Positions 62,891 through 64,000 of a stretch of DNA of 64,000 nucleotides are shown one piece after another. The DNA is from Prorocentrum cordatum. Lineage: Eukaryota; Sar; Dinophyceae; Prorocentrales; Prorocentraceae. The position numbers and the translations under genes were made by a program. The stretch covers positions 1 to 64,000 of the forward strand of contig CAUYUJ010008546.1 in assembly GCA_963575745.1 (NCBI GenBank), given 5' to 3'. Each line of letters starts with the position of its first letter. The first letter of the stretch is position 1. Under the pieces are notes generated by a model that was not told the DNA's origin, did no database searches, and saw nothing but the letters and a program-made list of their open reading frames with translations.

Positions 62891-63760
62891 AGTTGTTAAT
62901 CTTGACGTTCATACATGGCAAGGAAGTCTCCGGCGAACCGCCCGCCCCGCCTTTCCGACTGGCTTTGGGGTGTGACAGGGAGGAGTTACTGTTCTTTCAC
63001 TGGGGATCGTGGCCTCGGGACGGGGGTGGGGATGCCCGCGACAGTCTGCTGGCAGGGGGGGGGCCCTTGTTAGCATACAGAAGCCCTACATATCAGCACC
63101 TGGCATTCTCACGCGCCCACATCGTGCAGGCACGGTACAGGCCCACATCGTAAGTACTCCTACACGCCCTGGAGCAAGGCAGGAATACCTGTGCATTCAC
63201 AGCCTGGGAGATCTCTGGTTTCCTTTCGTCCTGCCCTCCTCCTCCTCCTCCTCCTCCTTCCCCCCTTTTCTCCTCTTGGACAGTAGTTCTCTTGTGAGAG
63301 TGGCTCCCCGCCGGCCGACACTGACATGCTTGATGATTCCGTGGGGAGTTGAACTTGACCCAACATCCTTCCTTCTCCGTCCTCCACCCTAGGCGCGTAC
63401 GCTCACGCCCGCGCGCGTGGGGAGGGATGGAGAGGAGTGGATGGGGGCCAGGGGCCAATGGAGCATCGGCATCCCAATGGGAGCTAATCCCGCCGTAAGG
63501 GGGCTTCAATGGTGGACGCGCGCGGGAGTGGTGGTGGCAGTGGTGGTGGCAGAAGAGTAATACCTCGACGGCCAGGGCAGAGGTGGTGGTTGAGGTGGCG
63601 ACGGCTGTGGTTGGCTCTAGTATTGGCAGTGTTGGCGGGGTGTGGACACGTGGCAGTGGTGATTGTGATGGTGGTGGTGTTGGTTAGTAGCAGTGGTGGG
63701 GGAAGGAAAATTGGGGTACGGGTAGCTAAGGGACAAGAACGAGAAGGAAAGGACAATCAT
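62891..63760. other. Spacer with pyrimidine and GGTGGT tracts
   Basis: 63,235-63,280 is CTCCTC-rich; 63,570-63,700 matches the GGT-rich dispersed repeat of 40,015-40,160. No gene recognised. Confidence 0.45.
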
Positions 63761-63892
63761 GAAGTACAAGGGGATGATGATGATGATGATGTTGTTGATG
63801 ATGATGATGATGTTGTTGTTGATGATGATGATACTGATCCTGATGCTGATACTGATGCTGATGCTGATGATGGTGATGATGCTGATGATGCC

Positions 63893-63951
<59 letters not shown>

Positions 63952-63952
63952 C

Positions 63953-64000
<48 letters not shown>
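63761..64000. repeat. GAT triplet microsatellite, running off the window
   Basis: GATGATGAT with GTT and CTGAT variants; continues past the end of the window. Confidence 0.95.

Noticed and set aside
1-64000. tRNA or rRNA genes
   Set aside because: No cloverleaf-compatible A/B-box pair or rRNA-like stretch was noticed, though a covariance-model scan was not possible.

Overview
The window looks like nuclear DNA of a dinoflagellate. The reasons are mostly indirect. The DNA is GC-rich and saturated with simple and tandem repeats. It carries degenerate retroelements whose domain combinations I recognise from dinoflagellate genomes: a Copia-type polyprotein with methyltransferase-like, RING and KptA-like insertions, a tyrosine-recombinase (YR) retroelement with a methyltransferase-like domain, and a Plavaka/CACTA-like transposase with two companion ORFs. 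One reading-frame break behaves like a GA-AG intron, a donor type described in dinoflagellates. I recognise no host housekeeping gene, rRNA or tRNA. All assignments come from reading the sequence; no database search was run.

Layout. 1-10,600 is repeat territory: a 3-kb TAG-triplet microsatellite, short arrays (TATGCC, TTGC, GAT/GAG) and minisatellites with periods of about 101, 91 and 66 bp. 10,600-22,800 has no recognisable gene. It holds a 48-bp palindrome, an inverted pair of arrays of the same 16-bp unit (12.15-12.4 kb and 13.9-17.77 kb) around a 141-bp-period array with a covarying hairpin, a ~300-bp long hairpin at 17.93-18.22 kb, and degenerate CCCAAGAGG and G-rich tracts.

22,815-38,963 is a decayed YR retroelement whose ends have the split-direct-repeat layout of Ngaro/PAT-type elements: A1 at the left, B1-A2-B2 at the right. 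It contains gag-like ORFs, a reverse-transcriptase remnant, an RNase H-like and methyltransferase-like region and a broken YR gene. A 9.3-kb DNA transposon with 49-bp terminal inverted repeats (26,512-35,838) sits inside it and carries two accessory genes and a split Plavaka-like transposase.

38,964-43,244 is low-complexity DNA: GGGCTATA, GGGCACCC, GAG and CGA arrays, and a GGCCTCTTGGG-rich stretch.

43,250-61,336 is an LTR retrotransposon of Copia domain order with ~262-bp LTRs, an AAAGG target duplication and an initiator-Met-type primer binding site directly after the 5' LTR. Its coding order is gag, zinc knuckle, KptA-like, RING-H2, aspartic protease, methyltransferase-like, integrase, RT and RNase H, broken by frameshifts and stops. 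Its 3' LTR is split by a 2.0-kb YR mini-element that also has A1-ORF-B1-A2-B2 structure. Its RT gene is split by a 686-bp insertion whose removal restores the frame. Its coding region carries about 27 copies of a 15-bp motif that folds as a 5-bp stem with a GNNA, often GNRA, tetraloop and is mostly read as A-G-x-P-A.

61,342-64,000 holds another minisatellite (~83 bp), low-complexity DNA and a terminal GAT array.
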